64,000 bases of DNA from Chrysaora quinquecirrha. Its lineage: Eukaryota > Cnidaria > Scyphozoa > Semaeostomeae > Pelagiidae. Below, one piece after another: positions 1 through 11,600 of this stretch; within the stretch, counting starts at the first letter, position 1, and each line of letters opens with the position of its first letter. A model generated the notes under the pieces. It searched no databases. It was not told where the DNA came from and saw only the letters and a program-made list of their open reading frames with translations. The position numbers and the translations under genes were made by a program. The stretch spans positions 2,493,901-2,557,900 of the forward strand of contig JACTAT010000016.1 in NCBI GenBank assembly GCA_014526335.1. Reading direction: 5' to 3'.

Positions 1-150
1 ATTTATACACCTGGGTGGAGAGAGGCACATTTGTGTTAACAACTTGCCCAAGGTTGTTATCTCTGCAACACAAGTGGAAAGACTGTGGCTCGAACCCACA
101 ACATTTTCGTTGTGAGTCCAGCACGCTAACCACTGCGCCACAGAGACCAA
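1..150 (-). repeat. tRNA-derived SINE, truncated by the window edge
   Basis: Read on the minus strand, 150 down to about 75 resembles a tRNA: an A-box-like TGGCGCAGTGGTTAGC and a B-box GGTTCGAGCC inside a TGTGG/CCACA stem. The acceptor ends do not pair, so it is not a working tRNA gene. The body that follows ends in CACCCAGGTGTATAAAT, a tail motif common in metazoan tRNA-SINEs. The far end lies outside the window. Confidence 0.65.
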
Positions 151-249
151 GATTTTGAAAATTTTGTTTCATTGATCCAGTAGCCAAGAGATGCTCATTA
201 TGGTTTGGAATAGCCTAGAAAGTGCTATTTGCTGATTTAGGAGGATTAT

Positions 250-3200
250 TCGAACCCTTGATTTTGGTCGATTTTCAGCCATTTTGCCTTAGTATAGTCT
301 TGCCTTTTTGGCCAACAATGGGTCACTTTTCAGGACTTTTTTTCTTTGATCAACTAGACTAGAAATGCTCAGCATAGCCTTGCCTTTAGGCGATAAGGCG
401 ATTTTTGAGGCATTTTTTCTTGAACTTTATGGGCTTAGCTGCTTTATTTGTCCCCTTAGACCCCGTAGAAATGGTCTATAAATGCCCTAGGGGTCCTATT
501 TTGACTATTTGGAGCATTTCGGAAACCCTCGATTTTTGGCTATTTTTAGCCATTTTGCCTTAGTATAGCCTTGCCTTTTTGCCAAAAAATAGGCGATTTT
601 CGAGGGATATTTTTCTTGAATTTTATGGGCTCAGGTGCTTTATTTGACCCTTTAGACCCCGTGGAAATGGTCTATAAATGCCCTAGGGGTCCTATTTTGA
701 CTGTTTGGAGCATTTCGGAAACCCTCGATTTTTGGGTATTTTTGGCCATTTTGCCTTAGTATAGCCTTGCCTTTTTGCCTAAAAATAGGCGATTTTCGAG
801 GGATTTTTTTCTTAAATTCTATGAGCTCAGGTGCTTTATTTGACCCTTTAGACCCCGTAGAAATGGTCTATAAATGCCCTAGGGGTCCTATTTTCACTAT
901 TTGGAGCATTTCCGAAACTCTCGATTTTTGGTGATTTTTGGCCATTTTGCCTTAGTATAGCCTTACCTTTTTTCCAAAAAATAGGCGATTTTCGAGGGAT
1001 TTTTTTCTTGAATTTTATGAGCTCAAGTGCTTTATTTGAAACCTTAGACACCATAGAAATGGTCTATAAATGCCCTAGGGGTCCTATTTTGACTGTTTGG
1101 AGCATTTCGGAAACCCTCGATTTTTGGGTATTTTTGGCCATTTTGCCTTAGTATAGCCTTGCCTTTTTGCCTAAAAATAGGCGATTTTCGAGGGATTTTT
1201 TTCTTGAATTTTTTGGCCTCAGGTAATTTATTTGACCCCTTAGACCCAATAAAAATGGTCTATTAATGGCCTAGGGGTCCTATTTTGACTATTTGGAGCA
1301 TTTCGGAAGCCCTCGATTTTTGGCGATTTTTCGCCATTTTGCCTTAGTATAGCCTTACCTTTCTTTCCAAAAAATAGGCGATTTTTGAAGGTTTTTTTCT
1401 TGAATTTTATGGGCTCAGGTGCTTTATTTGACCTTTTAGACCCCGTAAAAATGGTCTATTAATACCCTAGGGGTCCTATTTAGACCATTTGGAACATTTC
1501 GGAAGCCCTCGATTTCTGGCCATTTTTCACCATTTTGCCTTAGTATAGCCTTACCTTTTTGCCTAAAACTAGGCGATTTTCGAGGGATTTTTTTCTGGAA
1601 TTTTAAGGGCTCAGATAATTTATTCGACCCCTCAGACCCAATAAAAATGGTCTATTAATGCCTTAGGGGTCCTATTTTGACTATTTCGAGCATTTCAGAA
1701 ACCCTCGATTTTTGGCGATTTTTGGCCATTTTGCCTTAGTATAGCCTTGCCTTTTTGCCCAAAAATAGGCGATATTTGAGGGATTTTTTTCGTAAATATT
1801 TTGGGCTTCAGTACCTTATTTGACCCCTTAGAACCCGTAGAAATGGTCTTTTAATGGCCTAGGGGTCCTATTTTGACTATTTGGAGCTCTTCGGAAACCC
1901 TCGATTTTTGGCGATTTTTCGCCATTTTGCCTTAGTATAACCTTACCTTTTTGCCTAAAAAGGCGATTTTCGAGGGATTTTTTTCTTAAATTTTATAAGC
2001 TTCAGTGCGTTATTTGACCCCTTAGACAACGTAAAAATGGTCTTTTAATGCCCTAGTGGTCCTATTTTGACTATTTTGTGCATTTCAGAAATCCTCAATT
2101 TTTGGCCATTTTTGGCCATTCTGGCTTAGTATACCCTTGCCATTTTGCCTAAAAATAGGCCTTTCGAGGGATATTTTTCTTGAATTTTATGGGCTCAGGT
2201 GCTTTATTTGACCCTTTAGACCCCGTGGAAATGGTCTATAAATGCCCTAGGGGTCCTATTTTGACTATTTGGAGCATTTCGGAAACCCTCGATTTCTGGC
2301 CATTTTTGGCCATTTTGCCTTAATATAGCCTTACCTTTTTGCCTAAAAATAGGCGATTTTTGAGGAATTTTTTTCTTGAATTCTATGAGCTCAGGTGCTT
2401 TATTTGACCCCTTAGACCCCGTAGAAATGGTCTATTAATGCCCTAGGGGTCCTATTTTGACTATTTGGAGCATTTCGGAAACCCTCGATTTTAGGCGATT
2501 TTTGGCCATTTTGCCTTAGTATAGCCTTGCCTTTTTGCCTAAAAATAGGCGATTTTTGAGGAATTTTTTTCTTGAATTCTATGAGCTCAGGTGCTTTATT
2601 TGACCCCTTAGACCCCGTAGAAATGGTCTATTAATGCCCTAGGGGTCCTATTTTGACTATTTGGAGCATTTCGGAAACCCTCGATTTTTGGCGATTTTTG
2701 GCGATTTTGCCTTAGTATAGCCTTGCCTTTTTGCCAAAAAATAGGCGATTTTTGAGGGATTTTTTTCTTGAATTTTATGAGCTCAGAAGCTTTATTTGAC
2801 CCCTTAGACCCCGTAGAAATTGTCTATTAATGCCCTAGGAGTCCTATTTTGACTATTTGGAGCATTTCGGAAACCCTCGATTTTTGGGTATATTTGGCAA
2901 TTTTGCCTTAGTATAGCCTTGCCTTTTTGCCTAAATATAGGCGATTTTCGAGGGATTTTTTTCTTGAATTTTATGAGCTCAGAAGCTTTATTTGACCCCT
3001 TAGACCCCGTAGAAATTGTCTATTAATGCCCTAGGGGTCCTATTTTGACTATTTGGAGCATTTCGGAAACCCTCGATTTTTGGCGATTTTTGGCCATTTT
3101 GCCTTAGTATAGCCTTGCCTTTATGCCTAAAAATAGGCGATTTTTGAGGAATTTTTTTCATTATTTTTGTGGGCTCAGGTGCTTCATTTGACCCCTTAGA

Positions 3201-3546
3201 CCCCGAAGAAATGGTCTATTAATGCCTTAGAGTCCTATTTTGACTGTTTAGATCATTTCGGAAACTTTCGATTTTAGGCGATTTTTGGCCATTTTGCCTT
3301 AATATAGCCTTGCCTTTTTGCCTAAAAATAGGCGATTTTTCAGGGATTTTTTTCATAAATTTTATGGGCTCAGGAGCTTTATTTGACCCCGTAGACCCCG
3401 TAAAAATGGTCTATTAATGCTTTAGAGTCCTATTTTGACTATTTGGAGCATTTCGGAAACCCTCTATTTTAGGCGATTTTTGGCCATTTTGCCTTAGTAT
3501 AGCCTTGCCTTTTTGCCTAAAAATAGGCGAAATTTCAGGATTTTTT
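250..3546. repeat. 196-bp tandem satellite, about 16 copies
   Basis: The phrase CCCCGTAGAAATGGTCTAT recurs at about 461, 657, 853, 1049 and so on to 3395, a spacing of 195-197 bp. Each unit also carries GCCCTAGGGGTCC, GCCTTAGTATAGCCTTGCC and AAAAATAGGCGATTTT. Copies differ by scattered substitutions, and the first unit (about 250-450) is the most diverged. Short open frames on both strands, around 60 residues, recur with the period and are not genes. The array runs directly into the 500-N gap, so its true length is unknown. Confidence 0.95.
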
Positions 3547-4046
3547 NNNNNNNNNNNNNNNNNNNNNNNNNNNNNNNNNNNNNNNNNNNNNNNNNNNNNN
3601 NNNNNNNNNNNNNNNNNNNNNNNNNNNNNNNNNNNNNNNNNNNNNNNNNNNNNNNNNNNNNNNNNNNNNNNNNNNNNNNNNNNNNNNNNNNNNNNNNNNN
3701 NNNNNNNNNNNNNNNNNNNNNNNNNNNNNNNNNNNNNNNNNNNNNNNNNNNNNNNNNNNNNNNNNNNNNNNNNNNNNNNNNNNNNNNNNNNNNNNNNNNN
3801 NNNNNNNNNNNNNNNNNNNNNNNNNNNNNNNNNNNNNNNNNNNNNNNNNNNNNNNNNNNNNNNNNNNNNNNNNNNNNNNNNNNNNNNNNNNNNNNNNNNN
3901 NNNNNNNNNNNNNNNNNNNNNNNNNNNNNNNNNNNNNNNNNNNNNNNNNNNNNNNNNNNNNNNNNNNNNNNNNNNNNNNNNNNNNNNNNNNNNNNNNNNN
4001 NNNNNNNNNNNNNNNNNNNNNNNNNNNNNNNNNNNNNNNNNNNNNN
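3547..4046. other. assembly gap of 500 N
   Basis: Exactly 500 N follow the satellite array, so this is a placeholder of unknown real size. Long frames translated across it are artefacts. From 4047 to about 4600 I see GTT/GCT-rich simple sequence (4047-4200), part of which recurs inverted near 27530-27600, and no gene. Confidence 0.97.
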
Positions 4047-4598
4047 TTTAGTTGTTGTTGTTGTCAGAAAGCTGCTCAAACTGGTGGCGAATTGCTGTGG
4101 TCAGTGTAGCGAATTGCTGTCGTTGGTCTGGATTTTATAAGCGGAACATGAGACTGGTGTAATAAGTCTATGCTGTTGCTGTTGCTAAAGAATGCTGTTG
4201 CTTCTGCCGTTCGTAAGAGTGGGACTTACGTAATGAGTCTAATTCCTCTGTTAGTTTGTTTATTATTTTCAAATTCAAATTCAGATTCAATTTCAATCCG
4301 GCAACGATTACAATTTACGATAAATTACCATTTACTAAGTAATATACTTGGTTACTAAAGCTAGGAGGAATACAGTCAAAATCTATTAACTGCCAAGGCC
4401 GCTGTGAAGGAACCAATGTGGTTTTCTGGCCCAGCATCCTTTTTACATACCGTTAATTAAAATTTGAAAATTGAAGCTAAAATGACAAGAAATTGTTAAA
4501 TAATAATCAACAATACTATTACTGATGCTTATCATAAATGAAACGCGAATAATTAATTTCGAATTTTAAAATTGTTTAAAACTTATGTTTACATTGCC

Positions 4599-4957
4599 CG
4601 CTAGCGAATCTATGATCACTACTGTGGTGGATAATAACTACTGCGGTGGTACTTTTTGCGTACTGCGGTGGCAGTTTTTATGTACTGTGCCTCTGTGGCG
4701 GATAATCACTACTGTGGTGGGTTGTTATGTTTGATGTGGTTGCTTACTATGATTGTTGTGGTGGTAGTTTTTGCGTATTGTGATGTATAATCACCACTTG
4801 TGGTGGGTTACTATGCTTGTTGTGGTGTTAGTTTTTGGGTACTGTGGTGGATAATCATAATAACCCACCATAGTTGTCATTATCCACCACAGTACGCGAA
4901 AAGTACCACAACAGTAGTGATTATCCACCACAGTAGTGATTATAGATTCGCTAGCGT
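4599..4957. mobile_element. foldback (long hairpin) element
   Basis: Both ends read CGCTAGCGAATCTAT followed by A/G-TCACTACTGTGGTGG in inverted orientation, and each arm contains tandem GTGGTGGATAATNACTACT motifs. Almost the whole 360 bp can fold into one imperfect hairpin. CATTGCC lies just outside both ends (left about 4592-4598, right about 4959-4965), consistent with a 7- to 8-bp target-site duplication. There is no coding capacity, so it would be non-autonomous. The short ORF at 4800-5087 lies inside and beyond it and is not credible. Confidence 0.75.
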
Positions 4958-5100
4958 GCATTGCCAAGCTATTTTACGATACTATACTACTCTCATACGC
5001 AATTTTTCACAATATTACGATATTATATCTAGGTGTTTTTATACTGTATGTTATCAAGTTTTGTATATAATTATGAAAGATGTTTGATTGTATCTGAACT

Positions 5101-6042
5101 TCACACATTGGAAGGCTCAGGTTGAGTGGTTGATCTCATGAAAGGAAGCAACTTCTTAATTTCTTTGCCAACAGCATCACAACGGTAGCCATATAGAATG
5201 GGGTTTATTGCTCCATTCGTATAAGAAACCAATGCGACCCAGGTTAATACATCAAATAGAGGAAGATCTATCTGTGTTTCCCGAACAATGTTCACCGTAA
5301 AGATGCACATCATTACTATCATTGGGAACCAACAAATACTATACAGAGCAATGACAGCAAATATGGAACGGTTAACAGATCGTTCTACTTTCATCTGCAT
5401 CTGATCCCTTTTCTTGATTGCTTCGTTTTTTTCCTCGGCCCAACGTTGCCTCATCCGCTCAGAGTGAGCATGAACAAGAGAAATGATTTTCTTGCTTTTA
5501 ATGCAGATGTACGTAAAACAAGAAATTGCTGTCACAGAGAAGCCCAAAGATCCAAACATCTTCACAAATCGATGGTCAATCAGGAACACACCTGCCATAA
5601 CGAGGGCTGCAAATAGGCAAAGGGCAACGCCGATCAGGGTCTGTTTCACGTTTGTGAACTCAGAATACCGAAGGCCTTTAGACACATGCAGGTAACGGTC
5701 TCGTGTGATTAACGAGAGTAGAAGCAAGCTTGAACTGCAGCTCAGGAAATGAATAGAACCAACGAATTTGCCTGTTGTGCACTGATTAATGACATCGTCT
5801 GACATAGCAACTACAGTTGTATATGTCACTTGTCCAACGATAGCCATTATCGCATCGGACGAAGCTAATGCACAAATCAACAACGGTGTTGGTTGCTTAC
5901 GCAAGTTCTTATTCCTTAAAATCACATAAATCACAGCACCATTACCCATGACTGAGAATAAAATTATCATGAAGCTTACTGAAGTGAAAGCGGTCCTCTC
6001 TGGTGTCCCCTTTAAAACTGCGGCGGCTCGAAAACATGCCAT
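5101..6042 (-). CDS. class A (rhodopsin-family) G protein-coupled receptor, intronless
   Basis: This is a 313-residue seven-helix receptor of the plasma membrane that would couple an unknown ligand to G proteins. The class A landmarks are in order: GN in TM1 (N34), LASSD in TM2 (D63), a Cys before TM3 (C88), DRY at 115-117, CWFP in TM6 (237-240) and NPILY in TM7 (280-284). The third intracellular loop (about 185-225) is long and Lys/Arg/Glu-rich. The annotated Met gives a short N-terminus of about 20 residues. The same frame stays open upstream to about 6165 and encodes an NST glycosylation sequon, with no Met before a stop, so an upstream exon could supply the true start. The ligand class cannot be told from the sequence. 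No domain besides the 7TM bundle is visible. Confidence 0.9.
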   Translation of the reverse strand: MACFRAAAVLKGTPERTAFTSVSFMIILFSVMGNGAVIYVILRNKNLRKQPTPLLICALASSDAIMAIVGQVTYTTVVAMSDDVINQCTTGKFVGSIHFLSCSSSLLLLSLITRDRYLHVSKGLRYSEFTNVKQTLIGVALCLFAALVMAGVFLIDHRFVKMFGSLGFSVTAISCFTYICIKSKKIISLVHAHSERMRQRWAEEKNEAIKKRDQMQMKVERSVNRSIFAVIALYSICWFPMIVMMCIFTVNIVRETQIDLPLFDVLTWVALVSYTNGAINPILYGYRCDAVGKEIKKLLPFMRSTTQPEPSNV

Positions 6043-6169
6043 ACTTGGGCCTGGTTTAGTTGAATATTTGCTGAGTCCAGAAATCCATGTGACACTTTCC
6101 TTCGGAGTGCTGTTCGTGAATAAGCAAGCATGAATGAATATCTGCAGCTTAAATTCCTCTTATGCTCCC

Positions 6170-7500
6170 ACGATTCACGTCTTTACAGCTTCAACGAGCA
6201 GCGAAAACTTAACGGCCTTTGACGAACATCTGTGAACTGAGAAGGGGGGTCTCCTACGTAAATCCAAGCAAACCTCGTAGATCTTCGGTTTTGCTCAAAC
6301 TACCATGTCTCATCAGTAAATAGTGGTTCTGATTCCTCAGGTCCATAGATAATAGAAAAACTATTTAGGCTTTAAAAATATATTTTATCCAAGACTGTAG
6401 AACCAGCAGGGCTTTTGTCAGATTTCCATCTTTTTGGCGGAATATTTAAACAAAAGATGCAGATCAAGATTTAACAGCCAGAACGTCGAAGCCGGATTGC
6501 AATTGCCGTTACAGTATGTTCTTAACACCAATCAGCTACCGAATACAGAGGGATGACCATAGATGAATGAAAGATATTTGGCTATCTTTTAAGCCCAGCC
6601 TTTATAATTTCTGAGTTAAACATCTGCACAGCACTGCAAAAGTGTCATGAAAACCGGAAACATCACAGGGCATATTTTAAAAGATTTTTTTCGCTTGACA
6701 CTCTGCAGAGTACAAACGTAAGAAACAGGCCAAAACTAACGTGGAGGTGTTTCTTTTCAGTGGTTATTTCCATTCGCTATCCCAAACGCATGACTAGTCC
6801 CATTCTGTAGCCTTCACGCCACAGCCTAGCTGTGTGTCTTATGAACTTTCACTTGCATTTTCAGAACTAAGCGAGGCTAGTTTTACAACGTGATCATAAA
6901 TACTGCACGTTGACTGGGTATGCTTGATCTAGAGTCAGAACCCAAATCGCAGCTATTGAGGTGAATTGCTGGACGCTTAAACCACACTCAACCACTAAAA
7001 AGCAGCAAATAGCAACTGAGTTCTTGTTGTTGCAAATGTTGCAAAGACAGTATGTCTAGAGTTAAACAACAGAACCCAGTTATCGCTCATGAGACCGAGG
7101 CTAGCACTAAAAGGAGATCGCTCAAACTGGCAGTTTGAGCGTCAAGCAGGTCAACTCAATAGCTAGGATCCCAGTCAGTGGGGTCCAGCATATGCTGATC
7201 AGTCATTGGGATTCGGCATATGCTGGGATCCAGCATATACTGACTGTAGTTGTAGCGGGGTAGCGGGGTGTCGATGTGGTGGAGGAGCGGAAACTAACGA
7301 CTCAAGCAATAAGTCTAGGAATGAAGTGCATCTACGGTGCCTCTGTTAGAAGTTTTGAGCAGACTTATAACAACAACAACAACTTAAGGTGGCAGCTGCG
7401 ATAACTGTGACTCGTGCAATAAGTCTAATGCCTCCGTTAGAAGTCTTCAGAATCAATATTCTTTCTTCATTGAGCTTGCAAATTTGATATCAAAATAAAT
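6170..7500. other. intergenic stretch with dispersed repeat fragments
   Basis: I see no gene here. 7070-7160 (GCTCATGAGACCGAGGCTAGCAC) recurs at 29790-29880. 7150-7250 holds several near-palindromic CCAGCATATGCTG copies. 7310-7460 has an AAC run and a CAATAAGTCTA motif found again near 27720. Confidence 0.6.
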
Positions 7501-7522
7501 TCGTACTTTATAATAAAAATAA

Positions 7523-8615
7523 CTAACTCACATCTAGCACGACGTTGATGTTCATTGCCGCTAATTCAGCTACAAGATACCTGAATACATAAGGTATTGT
7601 GACTTCTTGAATATGTTTCGTAGACTCGCATTGAAGACATCGCCATCTACGTTGATCATGTAATGAAACCGCGGCTAATTCATCAGCGGGCTTGTCCAGA
7701 ATCGGGGACAATAAACTGCCACATTTCGTACAAATATGGGCCTAAAGAAAAAAAATTTCAATCCTGAATAAAAAATTTTGAACAGAAGAGTCAAGAAACA
7801 AGGGACTAAGAGTTGTTCAGTTCTATACACCTTGTTTTAAAAGCAAAACAATTATATGTAAAATTGGTAGTTGGTACCTGGCCCAAGATGCCCTAAGCAA
7901 GCCAAGTGGCCACACGATCCAACATGGGCCATCTGAAAATTTTTGGATGAATGCTCGATGGAAGTTAGGATCATTTGGCGGAATGGGCTTGCAAGGCAGG
8001 GGGCATGGAGAGTTGCAGCCCCCTAAATTTGAGAAATATTCCAAAACAGAAAGCAAAACCAAACACAAAGAAAAACAAAGCCGAAACACAAAACCAAATG
8101 GGTTGTGAGCCTTTGTATGACTTGGAGAGTTACTTGACGATTTCGCTGGCTCTTTAGCTGACAGGAATCGTCGTTAGCTCTCTCATCATGTAATCTTGGA
8201 TTTAAAATCCTATCTATTGTGGTCTGCCACGAGTGGGAAAATCTGTGTTTGCCATTCAGGGAACATATATCCAAAAATAGCCATTTTCGGGCTGCCTAAA
8301 GTCCGGCAGTACTTTTATATAAAATTGCCTTTAGAATCTGGCAGCCCCCCCCCCCACAGCCCTCCCAAACTCTGTTTTTATATAAAATCATGTAGCAAGC
8401 TTGGATAATCCAAAAAATCTAGAACGAGTGTTAGAACAATGCTGGGTCGTTAGACGAGACTTTAAATTTCAGTAAGAATAATTAAATTTTCAACCAACCG
8501 TTGTTTGATCAGAACAATTCATAAGACGATCATGAAGAAGTAAGGCAGAACCATGAGCAATCAAAGCATCTCTCTCCATCTCACCAAATCTTATACCTCC
8601 TTGTCTTTTACGACC
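7523..8615 (-). CDS. POLR1B: POLR1B last two exons: anchor and C-terminal zinc clamp
   Basis: Exon 8499-8615 encodes [20 protein letters not shown] and [12 protein letters not shown], the anchor segment that packs on the largest subunit. Exon 7523-7741 encodes [18 protein letters not shown] and WRCLQCES, giving the C-x2-C ... C-x2-C zinc site, then [20 protein letters not shown] residues to the LDVS end. The usual VRTTG segment that should precede GRKRQGG was not found between 8616 and 13151. Confidence 0.92.
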
Positions 8616-11600
8616 CTGAAATCAATCATATGGAGGTATTGTTAAAATTTATTAAGCCTTTCGTATACCTTTTTTTATAATAAACAACTGGACTTTTGGT
8701 CCAGCCATCAAACTTGCTTAAAATACACGTTTTTTTTATAAGGAACCTTTGGTCTGAGTTGAGGCTGGAGTTCCTTAATTTTGCAACAAAATGAGGCTGA
8801 AAGTTCCTTATACTGTTCATGTCGTTAGATATGTATAAATTTTAACAGCAAATTCATAGAAACTATTCATCATTTCTAACTTTAAGTATACATGGAGTAT
8901 TTTGGGGAAGAACGATGGGAAATATATTGTAGTTCTGTTCCTTTTCGTACAATCCGTCTTGTTCTTTAAAAAAGAATTTCTTAGTTTTTCATCCGAGCCT
9001 CGACAGTTCCTTAAAGTTCCTTAATTTTTTGGGAATTTTCAGCCTCGAGTTCCTTATAAAGGTGTTCCTTATAAAAAAAAAACGTGTATCTAATATCAAC
9101 CTCGTCCCCAGGTTAAATAGGCCTCTACGTTAAACTCCGCTGTCCATATTCAACCCTGGTGTCGGCCTTGTCTATTCGCAATTTGATTGGCTGTTTAAAC
9201 AATAGAATTTTTAAGTGACGTCACAGTTTCTTCAAAATTTCACACCAAAATAGGCCGAAAACTATATAAAAACATCTATAAAAAGCAAAAAATTATGCTA
9301 CATGAGATATTGTATCTTGCCTTACAGTTATCAATTAACTTCTTTGCATTTCCTTTCTAAGAACATCTGCTTTCGGAATCTACATCTTGTTTTTATGCCT
9401 AGGCCAAAATTGCCAGTATTTTGGCAGATTTTGTGGCCGGTACCAGGGCCAAGATCGATTTGACGGTTGAGACTTGAGGAAATTCGATTTGGGGTCTGGG
9501 GACGAGGTTGATCTAATATTTCCGCCCTCACAGAATGACTGGTACAAAATAAAACTCTTTTTTGGCTCTTTTCTTGTTTTGCAATGTAAGTTTGTAATGA
9601 TGTACTGTATAAAGAAAGCAAAAAGTTTAAAAAAATCAAAACCCTAGTTGCTGATTGACCAGTTGCTTATCATAAAAAGTGTAAATGTACATCAGCCTAA
9701 ACAAGAAAATAGATCACTAACGATTGAGAGGAATTGCACGCTTTTTTTATAAAGAACCACTTTATAAGGAACCTACATATAGAAGGCCCTAAAATTTAAG
9801 GAACTTACACTACTAAAGAGAAAATCACTAAGGAACTTTTCAATTTTGAATATTCTTATCACGGCAAACAATCGAGAATTAGAAAACCCGTTCCATTCAT
9901 TTGCATTCGAAAATCGCATAAATTGTATGTTACGCATGTATCAAATGTCCTCTTGAGCAGTCTCAAGCTTTGCTTACATGCAATTGTGTTTTTATATTAG
10001 GAATGACAGTGCATGTGTAGTTAAAATTAAGGAACACTACTAAGCAACTTTTTGAACTATAATTGTCTCAAGAGAGGTCCAAAAATAAGGAACTTTTAGA
10101 ACCAGGCCTTGAGATAGGTTCTTTATAAAATAAAAAGCGTGTACTGTTATCAAATCGAGAGAAGTTGACGACAATTTGAGTGTTGGAGAATTTTCAGAAA
10201 TGAAATAAAATGCACAAGATTTAGCCTGTATACAAAGCATATTTCAATGATTGGTCGGTGAGTGCCCCCCGTGCCCACTTTGCTACGCCACTGAACAAAT
10301 TATAGTGATCAAGTTCAAGTTGTCTGTAGGGCGAGCAGAATTGAGGGGCAGTGAGCCATTTAAGATTCAGCAGCGGGAAAAAAAGGGCAGGCCATCGAGA
10401 AGGTTTAGTATCATGATAAAGTTACCAAACCGAGAGAAGTAGACAGTTTGAATGTCAAAGAAGGGAAAATGATCAGAGTCACTGACGTTAAACGTGGAGG
10501 GATCTTGATAATCACAAACACTGAACACTGTGTTGAGAGCTTAAAAGCTTCTTCCTACACACTAAGCGTCTCACGACAGCATAGTATATACTTAAAATGA
10601 GTGGTTTTTTCACATCTTATGCTTCTTAACATAGCATGTTTCCTGGAAAAGTTCACCTGCTCTTCGCTTGAAAGTCTTCTTTGCATAAATGATTCATGTG
10701 ATCCTAGCAGGGCATTTTTTAAGGGGTTTTTTGGGGCAATTGCCCCAGTAGGCCCCTCTTCGTGCCCCAGTAGTGAAGAAAAAAACAGCCTATTTGCCCC
10801 AAACTTAGGCCCCTTTTTAGACTGAAATAATTTTAAACACTAAAGAATAATTCTTTGTGGACCATATGTTAACTGGGCGTTGAATGTGTAATGACGATTT
10901 TGCTTTCTTGTTGCTTGGTCGCTTAACTAACTCTCTATGTGAAAAATACGAAGTATACGACAATTGATTTCGATGCAACAGATCGAAGTTATACAATCAA
11001 AATTTTCAGGAATATGGGAATGTGCTATATTTTCTCCATTTTCTGACAAGGTCAGACGTTTTTCCAGCCAAGCCACGATGCCCCAGAGAAACAAATCATG
11101 AGATATATTCATTGAATGCAATGCAGTATCAATTAGACTCTTTAGCAAGCAATAGCGTTAGTCACTATTTTGGATTCGAATTCAGATGTTGCTAGATGTT
11201 TGGCTTTTTATTATGTGAAGTTCTTTACCATTGAAAGACCATAATAATTCTGCACAAGCGATTAAGTTCAAAGAAAATAGCATTTTAAGAATTCCGAAAG
11301 TGCCATTAGAGTGATTTTAGCTTAAGTGTTCTTCAAAAGTTTTCGGGGACCATGGCATTCCCTCGGACCTCCCCCCAATTAGGTGCATCTTCGGCGCACG
11401 CTCTACTGCAGTGCCCCCCTTTTTACTCGTGCCCAGCAAAATTTAAGTACCCTCCGACCGCCATTTGATGAATCAGAAAGATGTTTTTAGTTTGACTTTA
11501 GTCGGCAAATCGAATCGGTCACCCCTATCCCCCCTTGAAAATTTCTGTCGGGACAGCCCTGAAGCTATAATAGGAACAGGACTTTGTTATAAAAAATTTT

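Noticed and set aside
75..150. Functional tRNA genes at 75-150, 12150-12232 and 15062-15150
   Set aside because: A and B boxes are present, but acceptor stems do not pair and SINE bodies follow.
3414..4140. Frames of about 200 residues across the gaps (also 47930-48777)
   Set aside because: They consist of N translated as X.
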